Shown in pieces: positions 33,764 through 43,070 of a DNA stretch of 64,000 bases. Within the stretch, counting starts at the first letter, position 1, and each line of letters starts with the position of its first letter. The DNA is taken from the NCBI RefSeq assembly GCF_004963255.1, contig NZ_SUGA01000021.1, forward strand, positions 40,638 through 104,637. Reading direction: 5' to 3'. The position numbers and the translations under genes are program-made. The notes beneath the pieces are model-generated. The model was given only the letters and a program-made list of their open reading frames with translations. It had not been told where the DNA came from and did not search any database. The stretch comes from Mesorhizobium sp. (GTDB lineage: Bacteria; Pseudomonadota; Alphaproteobacteria; Rhizobiales; Rhizobiaceae).

Positions 33764-33943
33764 GTCTCTGGCTGGTTTCCGGGCTTTGGAGTTGCCCTCG
33801 CGGGCGGTCACAACACCTTCCCAGGCCCATGGCCCAGTGGTCTCCCGTTGCGACCTCACTCCACCACCGTTGCGGGGGCAGCGCCGGATTTCGACCGGCT
33901 TCCCAATTCTCCGCCTCGTCGCGACGAAGCGGCACCTGAGATG
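33764..33943 (-). ncRNA. Cobalamin (AdoCbl-type) riboswitch upstream of gbcA
   Basis: Read on the minus strand the segment shows the conserved order of a cobalamin aptamer: AGGTGCC near the 5' end (33931-33938), GGGAAGCCGGTCGAAATCCG then GCGCTGCCCCCGCAACGGT, the second domain with CCACTGGGCC and GGGAAGGTG, and a B12-box-like AGCCCGGAAACCAGCC (33770-33785). The ends TCTC and GAGA can close helix P1. Orientation and position (about 120 nt before the gbcA start) place it in the gbcAB leader. Such riboswitches normally turn genes off when cobalamin is abundant. Confidence 0.88.
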
Positions 33944-34444
33944 GCCTGATCTAACCACGACGGCCGGTTTCCCGTCGGCATGAAAACGACATCGCATCCA
34001 TGCGGCGCGACAATGGGCGAATTCACGTTGCCGATTCTCGTCCTTCTCGCCATGCCACCGGCTTCCAGGGGTGCTCCCGGACGAGGTTCGGGAGGGTCGT
34101 TGATGGTTAACAGTATCAAAAAGTGACTATTAGCAGATTCTAAAATCGAACCGAACGGTTCGTTTCTGTTGACGGTGCGTGCAGAACGCTGTGAACGTTG
34201 GCGTTCCGACACACTTGGTGAGCCAGCAGCATAAATCGCATAACGAATTGATTACATTAAATAAAAATATGGTTCTAGGCATGCTTATGAAAACTTCAAG
34301 AGCCGGATTCATGGTCCAGACGAAAAAACTTCGTGATTGGAATCCCGCAGTCGGCTCACCCAAATGAGCGCTGTCCGAACGACGCGATTTCATTCCCAAG
34401 ACACGCCGCTAGACGGACTGAATAAAAATACTGGAGTAGCAAAA
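33944..34444. other. Non-coding region between riboswitch and DUF680 genes
   Basis: 500 bp that must hold the gbcAB promoter (minus strand) and the DUF680 promoter (plus strand). 34100-34440 is clearly more AT-rich than the surroundings (for example GATTACATTAAATAAAAATA near 34250). The short plus-strand frames here have no ribosome site or family resemblance. I see no confident promoter boxes. Confidence 0.45.
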
Positions 34445-34651
34445 ATGAAAAAGATTGTTCTCACTGCCGCCGCCCTTCTGGCAATTTCCGGCAGCGCCTT
34501 TGCCGGTAGCGACAATTACAACGCGCAGGCTGCCAACCCGCCGGCCGCCACGGTCGACTCTTCTTACACAGCCTCGGTCCGCAAATCCGAACCGGCTGAA
34601 CAGAAGCCTGTCACCACGGGCGCCGACCGCAACCTTTTCGGTAACAACTAA
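34445..34651 (+). CDS. Small exported DUF680 family protein, copy 1
   Basis: 68 residues with a clean Sec signal peptide (MKKIVLTAAALLAISGSAFA, cleaved after AFA), leaving a mature protein of about 48 residues beginning GSDNYNAQ and ending GADRNLFGNN. No cysteines. It matches the DUF680 type of small periplasmic proteins, which I know mainly from Mesorhizobium; function unknown. A paralogue follows 69 bp downstream with the same ends (GSDNY and GADR..FGN), indicating tandem duplication. Confidence 0.85.
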   Translation: MKKIVLTAAALLAISGSAFAGSDNYNAQAANPPAATVDSSYTASVRKSEPAEQKPVTTGADRNLFGNN

Positions 34652-34666
34652 CAACCGACTTCGAAC

Positions 34667-34688
34667 GGCGACGGGTTTGCCCGTCGCC
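34667..34688 (+). terminator. Perfect hairpin between the two DUF680 genes
   Basis: GGCGACGGG (34667-34675), loop TTTG, CCCGTCGCC (34680-34688). No T-run follows, so it more likely stabilises the upstream transcript or partially attenuates the second gene than fully terminates. Confidence 0.5.
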
Positions 34689-34720
34689 TCGGTCGGATCA
34701 GGAAATTCAGGAGTACTGAG

Positions 34721-34954
34721 ATGAAAAAGATCATTCTTGCCACTGCGGCTCTCATGGCCGTTTCCTCGGCTGCTTTTGCGGGCAGCGACAATTACGGCAA
34801 CAGCGGCGTCAACCAGCCGGCTCCCGCCGTGGATACCACCCGCACCTCGTCGATCGGCAACGACTCGCCGGTCTACAAGCTGCTGAATTCGTCGCGCGAC
34901 GGGCAGAAGTCGGCTCCGCAGGGCGCCGACCGCGACCACTTCGGCAATCGTTAA
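34721..34954 (+). CDS. Small exported DUF680 family protein, copy 2
   Basis: 77 residues; Sec signal MKKIILATAALMAVSSAAFA, then a mature 57-residue peptide beginning GSDNYGNSG and ending GADRDHFGNR. Compared with copy 1 it has an extra middle segment (GNDSPVYKLLNSSRDGQK). The AGGAG 9 nt before the ATG is strong. A canonical terminator follows 26 bp after the stop, so the pair may form one transcript. Function unknown; the signal peptide and the absence of cysteines or metal motifs suggest a soluble periplasmic protein. Confidence 0.85.
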   Translation: MKKIILATAALMAVSSAAFAGSDNYGNSGVNQPAPAVDTTRTSSIGNDSPVYKLLNSSRDGQKSAPQGADRDHFGNR

Positions 34955-34980
34955 CAGCCGACCGTGATTTGAAAACAGGA

Positions 34981-35010
34981 GCGGCGGGCCAAGGCCCGCC
35001 GCTTTTTCTT
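34981..35010 (+). terminator. Strong rho-independent terminator after the DUF680 pair
   Basis: GCGGCGGGCC (34981-34990), loop AA, GGCCCGCCGC (34993-35002), then TTTTTCTTT. The convergent aglK stop is at 35030, and an A-run on the left flank allows weaker use in the other direction. Confidence 0.92.
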
Positions 35011-35029
35011 TGCCGCAGCGGCTCTGCGC

Positions 35030-36142
<1,113 letters not shown>

Positions 36143-36176
36143 GGTTCTCTCCTTCCGTTGATCTTTGTCTGCAAGT

Positions 36177-37841
36177 TCAGTCGATGCGCCCGAACCAGGC
36201 GCCGTATCCGCCGAGGCGGACCGGCCCGCTGCCACTCTGTCCCGAAAAGCCATGTCCGGGCAAGGGCTGCAGCGCGCCTTGGCCGAGATCGATCTCGGCG
36301 GGCTTGCCGCCGAGATTGAAGGCGCAGACGATCCGCTCATTGCCCTCGCGCCGCGTGAAGGCCACGTTGTCGCCATCGCTTTCGATGAAGTCGATATCGC
36401 CCTTGCCCAGCGCCGGATGCTGGCGACGGAAGGCGAGGAAGCGGCGGTAATGCTCGAGCAGCGAGCTTGCGTCGCCCTGCTGCACGTTGACGGCCTGCGA
36501 CAGGTGTCTGCCCGGCACCGGCAGCCAGGGCTTGGCGGTCGAGAACCCGCCATTCTTGGCGGCGGCATCCCACACCATCGGCGTGCGGCAGCCGTCGCGG
36601 CCCTTGAACTCCGGCCAGAAGCGGATGCCGTAGGGGTCCTGCAGGTCCTCGAACTTGAGCTCGGCCTCGCCGAGGCCGAGCTCCTCGCCCTGATAGATGC
36701 AGACCGAGCCGCGCAGCGACATCAGAAGCGCCGAGATCACCTTCAGATAGGCGGTCGGGTCCGCCTCGTTGGCGGCCCAGCGCGAGGCGACCCGCATCAC
36801 GTCATGGTTGGAGAAGGCCCAGCACGACCAGCCGTCGCTGGCGACTTGGCCGAAGGCTTCCAGCACCGCGCGCACTTTCGCCGCGCTGATCTTCTCCGGC
36901 GCCAGGAAGTCGAAGGAATAGCACATATGCACGCGCTTGCCGTCGGCGGTGTAGGCGGCGACCACTTCGAGGCCGCGCTGGGAGTCGCCGACCTCGCCGA
37001 CGGCGGCCTGTGCCGGATATTCGTCCAGAAGCGCTCGAAAACGCTCGAGGAAGCCGAGATTCTCCGGCCGGCTCTTGTCGTAGATATGGTCCTGGTAGTT
37101 GTAGGGATTGACCGCGGGTGCGGTCTGGTCGTTGCGCTGTTCCGGCGGCAGCGGCGGGTTGTCCTCCAGCCCCTGGCTGTGGAAATAGAAATTGATCGTG
37201 TCCAGCCGGAAGCCGTCGACCCCGCGCTCCAGCCAGAAGCGGGTGATGTCGAGCAGCGCGTCCTGGACTTCCCGGTTGTGGAAGTTGAGGTCGGGCTGCT
37301 CGGCCAGGAAATTGTGCATATAATATTGCTGGCGGCTGGTATCCCACTGCCAGGCAGAACCGCCGAAGATCGACAGCCAGTTGTTGGGCGGCGTGCCGTC
37401 CGGCTTGGCGTCGGCCCACACATACCAGTCAGCCTTTGGATTGCTGCGGCTGGAGCGGCTTTCCTTGAACCACGGGTGGATGTCGGCGGTGTGCGACAGC
37501 ACCTCGTCGATCATCACCTTGAGGCCCAGGCGGTGCGCCTCCGCCACCAGCGCGTCGAAATCGGCGAGCGTGCCGAACATCGGGTCGACATCGCAGTAAT
37601 CCGAGACGTCATAGCCGAAATCCTTCATCGGCGATTTGAAGAAGGGCGAGATCCAGATGGCGTCGACGCCGAGCGAAGCGATGTAGGGCAGACGCTGAAC
37701 GATGCCCTTCAGGTCGCCGATGCCGTCGTCGTTGGAGTCCTGGTAGGAGCGCGGATAGATCTGGTAGATCACCGCGCCCCGCCACCAGTCGCGGTCGATC
37801 GCAGGGTCTGGTCTCGAAGTCGCCTTCAAAGCCGATTGCAT
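36177..37841 (-). CDS. aglA: Alpha-glucosidase, GH13 family
   Basis: 554 residues, cytosolic (no signal). GH13 landmarks: AVIYQIYPRSYQDSNDDGIGDL near the N-terminus, catalytic nucleophile D214 in GFRLDTINFY, acid/base E283 in AAVGEVGD and transition-state stabiliser D347 in FSNHDVMR. It hydrolyses imported alpha-glucosides such as maltose, sucrose or trehalose to feed glucose metabolism. It sits between the transporter permease and ATPase genes, 34 bp from aglK and 4 bp from aglG, consistent with a single agl operon. Confidence 0.94.
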   Translation of the reverse strand: MQSALKATSRPDPAIDRDWWRGAVIYQIYPRSYQDSNDDGIGDLKGIVQRLPYIASLGVDAIWISPFFKSPMKDFGYDVSDYCDVDPMFGTLADFDALVAEAHRLGLKVMIDEVLSHTADIHPWFKESRSSRSNPKADWYVWADAKPDGTPPNNWLSIFGGSAWQWDTSRQQYYMHNFLAEQPDLNFHNREVQDALLDITRFWLERGVDGFRLDTINFYFHSQGLEDNPPLPPEQRNDQTAPAVNPYNYQDHIYDKSRPENLGFLERFRALLDEYPAQAAVGEVGDSQRGLEVVAAYTADGKRVHMCYSFDFLAPEKISAAKVRAVLEAFGQVASDGWSCWAFSNHDVMRVASRWAANEADPTAYLKVISALLMSLRGSVCIYQGEELGLGEAELKFEDLQDPYGIRFWPEFKGRDGCRTPMVWDAAAKNGGFSTAKPWLPVPGRHLSQAVNVQQGDASSLLEHYRRFLAFRRQHPALGKGDIDFIESDGDNVAFTRREGNERIVCAFNLGGKPAEIDLGQGALQPLPGHGFSGQSGSGPVRLGGYGAWFGRID

Positions 37842-37845
37842 GTCT

Positions 37846-39000
37846 TCAACCTCCTTTCACCGAGCCGGCAAGCAGCCCGCGGACGAAATAGCGCTGCAGC
37901 GAGAAGAACACGATCAGCGGCACGATGATGGTGATGAATGCCGATGTCGTGAGGATTTCCCAATTGCCGCCGCGTGAGCCGAGCAGCGCGTTGAGCTTGG
38001 CCGTCAGCACGATCTGATCGGGCGCCGTGCCGAGGAAAACCATCGCCACCAGCAGATCGTTCCATACCCATAGGAACTGGAAGATGGCGAAGGAGGCAAG
38101 CACCGGGAACGACAGCGGCAGCACGATCTTGACGAAGATCTCGAAATCGCTGGCGCCGTCGATGCGCGCCGACTCCATGATCTCCCGCGGCAGGCCGGCG
38201 ATGTAGCTCCTCAGCAGATAGATGGCGAAAGGCAGGCCGAAGCCGGTATGCGCCAGCCAGATGCCGAGATAGGTCTTCGACGGCACGCCGAAGAAGGTGC
38301 CGACGCCATTATAGAGCTTGAGCAGCGGGATGAGCGACATCTGCAGCGGCACGACCAGCAGGCCGATGATGACGGCGATCAGCAGCGCCCGGCCGGGAAA
38401 GCGCATCCAGGCAAGCGCATAGGCCGCGAAGGCCGCGATCAGGATGGGGATGATCGTCGCCGGAATGGTCACCGTCAGTGAGTTCATGAAGGAGCGGCCG
38501 ATGCCTTCGGAAAACAGCACCGCATCGTAGTTCGCGGTGGTGAATTTCGGCGGCGCCGAGGAGGCGAAATAAACGCGCTGACCGCGGTCGCCTTCGAATG
38601 CCTTCGGCGAGGCGAGTACGAAGCTGCCATCCGCATTCACCTGCAAGGTGACGCCATCGCCGAGATCGGCCGCCGTGCCGGCCTTGTATTGCGTCGGCGC
38701 CGCCGCCTTGACGCCAAAGGCGCTGATGTCGCGCTTGGCGCCGTCGCCGAAGACGTTGCCTTCGATGACATATTTGCCGTCCTTCTGCGTCTGCGCCGAG
38801 GCGGCCGGCAGCCGCCCGGCCTCGGTCTGGCTGGAGCTGGCGAAGGAATTCCACCAGCCCGAGGCGATGATCTGGTCCTTGTCGCGCAGCGACGAGACGA
38901 GAATGCCGAGCGTGGGGATGGTCCAGATGACGACGAAGACCAGCACGGCGATATGAACGCCGAAGCGGCTGACGAAGGACTTTCCGGTGGACGCGGCCAT
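37846..39000 (-). CDS. aglG: Alpha-glucoside ABC transporter permease
   Basis: 384-residue inner-membrane protein of the MalG type. A first membrane helix (AVLVFVVIWTIPTLGILV) is followed by a long periplasmic insert of about 120 residues and then five further helices. The EAA loop motif for ATPase contact reads EIMESARIDGASDFEIFVKIVLPLS. The large insert is characteristic of AglG-type permeases. It starts 1 bp after aglF stops. Confidence 0.93.
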   Translation of the reverse strand: MAASTGKSFVSRFGVHIAVLVFVVIWTIPTLGILVSSLRDKDQIIASGWWNSFASSSQTEAGRLPAASAQTQKDGKYVIEGNVFGDGAKRDISAFGVKAAAPTQYKAGTAADLGDGVTLQVNADGSFVLASPKAFEGDRGQRVYFASSAPPKFTTANYDAVLFSEGIGRSFMNSLTVTIPATIIPILIAAFAAYALAWMRFPGRALLIAVIIGLLVVPLQMSLIPLLKLYNGVGTFFGVPSKTYLGIWLAHTGFGLPFAIYLLRSYIAGLPREIMESARIDGASDFEIFVKIVLPLSFPVLASFAIFQFLWVWNDLLVAMVFLGTAPDQIVLTAKLNALLGSRGGNWEILTTSAFITIIVPLIVFFSLQRYFVRGLLAGSVKGG

Positions 39001-39001
39001 C

Positions 39002-40015
39002 TCAATGCCCTCCCGTCTCTTTGTTGGCCTGCCGGATGTTCCAGACCATGATCGGAATGACCGCGATCATGATGATGATGGCGATGGTCGCGCCGCGGCC
39101 GAAATCGCCGCCGCCGCGGAACATCCAGTCGAACATCAGATTGGCCAGCACCTGGCTGTTCCATTGGCCGTTGGTCATGGTCAGCACGATGTCGAACACT
39201 TTCAGCACCAGGATGGTGATGGTGGTCCACACCACCGCGATCGTGCCCCAGATCTGCGGCACCATGATTTTCCAGAAGATCTGGAACGGGTTGGCGCCGT
39301 CGATGACCGCAGCCTCGAGCGTCTCTTCAGGGATGCCGCGCAGCGCCGACGACAGGATGACCATCGCAAAACCTGTCTGGATCCAGATCAGGATCACCAT
39401 GAGGAAGAAATTGTTCCAGAACGGCAGCGATATCCACACCTGCGGCTGGCCGCCGAAATACTGGATGATGGCGTTGAGCAGGCCGATCTGCACCTGGCCC
39501 TCGCCGCGATACTCGTAGATGAACTTCCAGATCACGCTGGCGCCGACGAAGGAGATGGCCAGCGGCAGGAAGATCAGGCTCTTGGCGATCGTGCCCCACC
39601 AGATCTTGTCGGTGAGCACGGCGATGATCAGCCCGAGGAAGGTGCAGGCCGCCGGCACCACCGCCAGCCAGAGGATGTTGTTGAGGATCGAGTTGCGGAA
39701 ATCGTGATCGCCGAACGCCCATTCGTAATTGGCGAGGCCGACGAAGTTTTCGCCGCCGCGATCGAGGAAGGAGAGCCGCAGCGTCTCGATCACCGGGTAG
39801 ATCAGATAGATGGTGAGGATGACCATCGCCGGGCCGACGAACAGCCAGGGCCGCACCAGTCCCTGCCGGCGCAGATTGTCGACGGCTGCCGTGCCTGAGA
39901 CGCCGCGCGACGGGAAAACGAGATCGAGCAGTTTGTTGGCGCCCCAGAAATAGGCGACACAGCCGCCGACGCCGATGATGATGACGAATATGGCCGAGAA
40001 AATCTGAGCCGCCAT
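39002..40015 (-). CDS. aglF: Alpha-glucoside ABC transporter permease
   Basis: 337-residue inner-membrane protein of the MalF type with about seven to eight hydrophobic segments (FSAIFVIIIGVGGCVAYF at the N-terminus, PWLFVGPAMVILTIYLIYP). The EAA loop reads EETLEAAVIDGANPFQIFWKIMVPQ. It forms the heterodimeric channel with AglG. Located 191 bp downstream of the binding-protein gene, with a stem-loop in the gap. Confidence 0.93.
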   Translation of the reverse strand: MAAQIFSAIFVIIIGVGGCVAYFWGANKLLDLVFPSRGVSGTAAVDNLRRQGLVRPWLFVGPAMVILTIYLIYPVIETLRLSFLDRGGENFVGLANYEWAFGDHDFRNSILNNILWLAVVPAACTFLGLIIAVLTDKIWWGTIAKSLIFLPLAISFVGASVIWKFIYEYRGEGQVQIGLLNAIIQYFGGQPQVWISLPFWNNFFLMVILIWIQTGFAMVILSSALRGIPEETLEAAVIDGANPFQIFWKIMVPQIWGTIAVVWTTITILVLKVFDIVLTMTNGQWNSQVLANLMFDWMFRGGGDFGRGATIAIIIMIAVIPIMVWNIRQANKETGGH

Positions 40016-40127
40016 GGGTCCCTCTCCCTGCGCATGACCGGCCAGCCGGGGCTGGCGGTCGGATGCACCGACTTTCGGTTATTCGGAACGATCGAAACGC
40101 GAAGGCTTCCGGCGTAGACCGCCGGTC

Positions 40128-40151
40128 GGATCCGGGCCGTAGCCCGGATCC
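40128..40151 (-). promoter_or_regulatory. Intra-operon stem-loop between aglE and aglF
   Basis: GGATCCGGGC (40128-40137), loop CGTA, GCCCGGATCC (40142-40151): a perfect 10-bp stem without a T-run. Such structures after binding-protein genes commonly protect the upstream mRNA or lower downstream expression, giving excess binding protein. Confidence 0.6.
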
Positions 40152-40206
40152 AGGTGGAGGATGAGGAAAATATCAGGCCGCGCGCGGCGGCCCGTTTGCC
40201 GGATGG

Positions 40207-41562
40207 CTACTTGATGGCATCCCAGCTTTTCTGGATGTCGGCGGCGACGTCCTGCGCGGACTTGCCGCCGACCAGGTCGATCATGCCGGTCCAGAACGAG
40301 CCCGCGCCGACCTTGCCGGGCATCAGGTCGGAGCCGTCGAACCGCACCGTGGTGGCTCCAACGAGGATCTCGCCCTGCTTCTTCAGCGCGTCGCTGCCAT
40401 AGGCGTCCTTGTTGGCGGCCTTGAACGGGGTGACGAAGCTCTTCTGCGCCATCCACAATTCATGCGCGAGCGGCATCTGCAGGAACTTGATGAACTCGCG
40501 CGAGGCCTTGGAGTCCTTGGTGATCATCACCAGCGTTCCGGCCACTTCCAGCGGCGTGCCCAGCTCCGGCTTGGAGGCGTAGGGCGGATATGGGAAGAAG
40601 TCCGCATCCTGGCCGAGCTTCACGTTCTCCGGGAAGAAGGAAGGAATGAACGACGCCTGATGGTGCATGTAGCATTTGGGCGGCACGGTGAAGAGGCCCT
40701 TCGGACTGTCGCGGAAGTCGGTCGCCGCGACCGCCTTGGCGCCGCCGTCCACCATCTTGTCGTCGGTGGCGATCTTGCCGAAGATGTCGATGGCGTTGAC
40801 CACGGCCGGGTCGGTGAACGGGATCTCGTTCTTTGTCCACTTGTCATAGACTTCCGGCGGCTGCGTGCGCAGCATGATGTCTTCGACCCAGTCGGTCGCC
40901 GGCCAACCGGTGGCGCCGCCGGATCCGAGCCCGATGCACCAGGGCTTGCCGCCATCGGCGACGATCTTCTTCTCGAGATCGGCCAGTTCTTCCTGGGTCT
41001 TCGGCACCTTGTAGCCGGCCTCGTCGAAATTGTCGGGCGAGTACCAGACCAGACCCTTCACGTCGATCTTGTAGGGGAAGGCGTAGAAGCCGGGCTTGCC
41101 GTCCTTGCCCGTATAGGTGCCGAGCTTGGCCCAGGAGTCGCCGGCGGCATAATTTTCCTTGATCCAGGCGGCGACGTCATCGCCCAGCGGGGTCAGCACG
41201 CCCTTGGAAGCAAGGTCCTGGATCAGGCCAGGCTGCGGCAGGACGGCGATGTTGGGCGGGCTGCCGGCCTGGGTGTCGATGACGATCTGCTGCTCATAAT
41301 TCTCGGACGAGGAATATTTGACCTCCGCGCCGGTGGCTTCCTGGAAATAATCGAGAACCGAACGCACAAGCGTCTCGTCTTCGCCGCGCCACGGCCCGAA
41401 GATCGTCAGCGTCTCGCCCTTGAGGTCGACCTTCTTGAGGTCGTCGTAGTTCGCCCAGTGGAATTTCGAATCCTCGCCCGGCTTGAACTTCAGTTCGGCA
41501 TGGGCCGGCAGGCCAAGGGTGAGCGCAGCGAACGCGGCACCCAAGAGAAGCATTTTCTTCAT
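40207..41562 (-). CDS. aglE: Alpha-glucoside ABC transporter periplasmic binding protein
   Basis: 451 residues. Signal peptide MKKMLLLGAAFAALTLGLPAHA is followed by a type-I extracellular solute-binding protein (MalE-like) with the typical segments TLTIFGPWRGEDETLVRSVL, AYAFPY-type FYAFPYKIDVKGLVWY and the PGKVGAGSFWTGM region. It captures alpha-glucosides in the periplasm for AglFGK. The ATG at 41562 is preceded by GGGAGG at 7 nt. First gene of the agl operon, directly downstream of a palindromic operator at 41673-41686. Confidence 0.94.
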   Translation of the reverse strand: MKKMLLLGAAFAALTLGLPAHAELKFKPGEDSKFHWANYDDLKKVDLKGETLTIFGPWRGEDETLVRSVLDYFQEATGAEVKYSSSENYEQQIVIDTQAGSPPNIAVLPQPGLIQDLASKGVLTPLGDDVAAWIKENYAAGDSWAKLGTYTGKDGKPGFYAFPYKIDVKGLVWYSPDNFDEAGYKVPKTQEELADLEKKIVADGGKPWCIGLGSGGATGWPATDWVEDIMLRTQPPEVYDKWTKNEIPFTDPAVVNAIDIFGKIATDDKMVDGGAKAVAATDFRDSPKGLFTVPPKCYMHHQASFIPSFFPENVKLGQDADFFPYPPYASKPELGTPLEVAGTLVMITKDSKASREFIKFLQMPLAHELWMAQKSFVTPFKAANKDAYGSDALKKQGEILVGATTVRFDGSDLMPGKVGAGSFWTGMIDLVGGKSAQDVAADIQKSWDAIK

Positions 41563-41672
41563 CGCAGTCCTCCCAGTGTTGAGACAGTTCGGACGAAACC
41601 TCCATTTCGTCCGCCGACGCCCACGGAACTGTGACTCAGCGAGAAGGCAACCGCAACCTTTCGAAGAGTGTT

Positions 41673-41686
41673 CCAAAGCGCTTTGG
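41673..41686. promoter_or_regulatory. LacI-type operator upstream of aglE
   Basis: Perfect 14-bp palindrome CCAAAGCGCTTTGG, about 110 bp upstream of the aglE start. The AAAGCGCTTT core, with central CG, is the classic LacI/PurR-family operator form and recurs at 41895-41904 beside aglR. AglR repression relieved by alpha-glucosides is the expected logic. Confidence 0.75.
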
Positions 41687-41894
41687 CTGACTTGATCTCG
41701 CCATTGAATCGTCATGAAGTCAAGAGGCTCATGCTGCTAATCGATTTAAAAAGGGCCGAATGCTTTAAGAAAGTGCAGTGCAGCAAGCTTTTTTGGCGCT
41801 GCAGCAGCAATTTTGGCTTCAAACACGGTCGATGCGCCTCTAAGGTCATCTCGTCTGGCAATTGCGCCAGCCATCATCGGATCGAACAAAATTG

Positions 41895-41904
41895 AAAGCG
41901 CTTT
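41895..41904. promoter_or_regulatory. LacI-type operator just upstream of aglR
   Basis: AAAGCGCTTT, identical to the core of the aglE operator, 17 bp before the aglR start codon. Its closeness to the start implies AglR autorepression. The spacing between the two cores is about 220 bp, compatible with DNA looping. Confidence 0.7.
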
Positions 41905-41921
41905 GAGGCTGGAGGCCTCCG

Positions 41922-42944
41922 ATGAACCTCAAGCAACTGTCGCACATGCTGTCGCTTTCGCAGACCACGGTCAGTCGGGCATTGAACGGCTACCCCGAGG
42001 TCAGCGAGGAAACCCGGCGCCGGGTGATGGACGCCGCCAAGCGCCACGGCTACCGGCCGAACCCCAGCGCGCGCCGCCTCGCCACCGGCAAGTCGGGCAT
42101 GATCGGCTATGTGCTGCCGACGGGCGCCGCCGTCGACATCGATCCGCATTTCGTCGAATTCCTCTCCGGCCTCGGCGACTATGCCCGGTCGCACGAGCTC
42201 GACCTGGTGCTGTCGCCCGCCGATGCCGACGATGAGGAGACCACCTACCGCCGCATCGTCGCCAACCGGCAGGTCGACGCCGTCTACATCTCCTCGCCGC
42301 GTCCGGCTGACCGGCGGCTGGCCCTGGTCAACACATTGGGCATACCTTTCATCGCCCATGGCCGCAGCGAAGGTTTGGATTTCGATTATCCCTATCTCGA
42401 CATCGACAATGAGGGCGCCTTCCACGAGGCGGCGCGGCTGCTGCTTCAGCTCGGCCACAAGCGCCTGGCGCTGATCAACGGCAATGAGCGCGAGACCTTC
42501 GCCATCCACCGCGAGCGCGGCGTGCGCCGGGCGCTTGCCGCGAGCGGGATGACGCTCGGCGAGCGTCTCATCCACTCGGTGACCATGACCGAGGAAAACG
42601 GCTATCGCGCCGCCCGCCGCCTGCTTGAGGACAGTGAGCCGCCGACGGCGATCGTCTGCTCCAGTCTGATCATGGCGCTGGGCGTCGTGCGCGCCGTGCG
42701 CGACCTTGGCCTGACCATCCCCGGCGACCTGTCGCTAATTGCCCATGACGACGTCTTCCCCTGGCTGCGGCCGGAAAATTTCCCGGTGCCGCTGTCGACG
42801 ACGCGCTCCTCGATCCGCCTCGCCGGCGCCCGCGTCGCCGAGCGCCTGGCCGCGCGGATTTCCGGGCTGGAGGAGGGAGCGCGCGGCGAGGTCTGGCCGG
42901 TCGATCTGGTGGTGAGGGGATCGGTGGCGGGTGCGCCGGTCTAG
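41922..42944 (+). CDS. aglR: LacI family transcriptional regulator of the agl operon
   Basis: 340 residues. An N-terminal LacI helix-turn-helix (MNLKQLSHMLSLSQTTVSRALNGYP, hinge helix PNPSARRLATGKSG) is followed by a periplasmic-binding-protein-like sensor domain (about 60-335). Divergent from aglE, with two AAAGCGCTTT palindromes in the 359-bp gap. The ATG at 41922 gives the shortest form, with the HTH at the very N-terminus; GGAGG lies about 6 nt upstream. Expected to bind an alpha-glucoside or glucose derivative as effector. Confidence 0.92.
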   Translation: MNLKQLSHMLSLSQTTVSRALNGYPEVSEETRRRVMDAAKRHGYRPNPSARRLATGKSGMIGYVLPTGAAVDIDPHFVEFLSGLGDYARSHELDLVLSPADADDEETTYRRIVANRQVDAVYISSPRPADRRLALVNTLGIPFIAHGRSEGLDFDYPYLDIDNEGAFHEAARLLLQLGHKRLALINGNERETFAIHRERGVRRALAASGMTLGERLIHSVTMTEENGYRAARRLLEDSEPPTAIVCSSLIMALGVVRAVRDLGLTIPGDLSLIAHDDVFPWLRPENFPVPLSTTRSSIRLAGARVAERLAARISGLEEGARGEVWPVDLVVRGSVAGAPV

Positions 42945-43070
42945 GGCAGGATCCAACAGCTTCGCCGACCACCCACTTCCGGGCACCGTGGGACAATGAT
43001 CCGCCTTCGCCTGCTCCTGATCTTGGACGGCGACAACCGGTAAGCCAGGACTGTCAACCGGTCCTTCAGG

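Noticed and set aside
34179..34367. 62-codon plus-strand frame in the AT-rich gap
   Set aside because: No ribosome site, no signal, no similarity; likely chance in promoter DNA.
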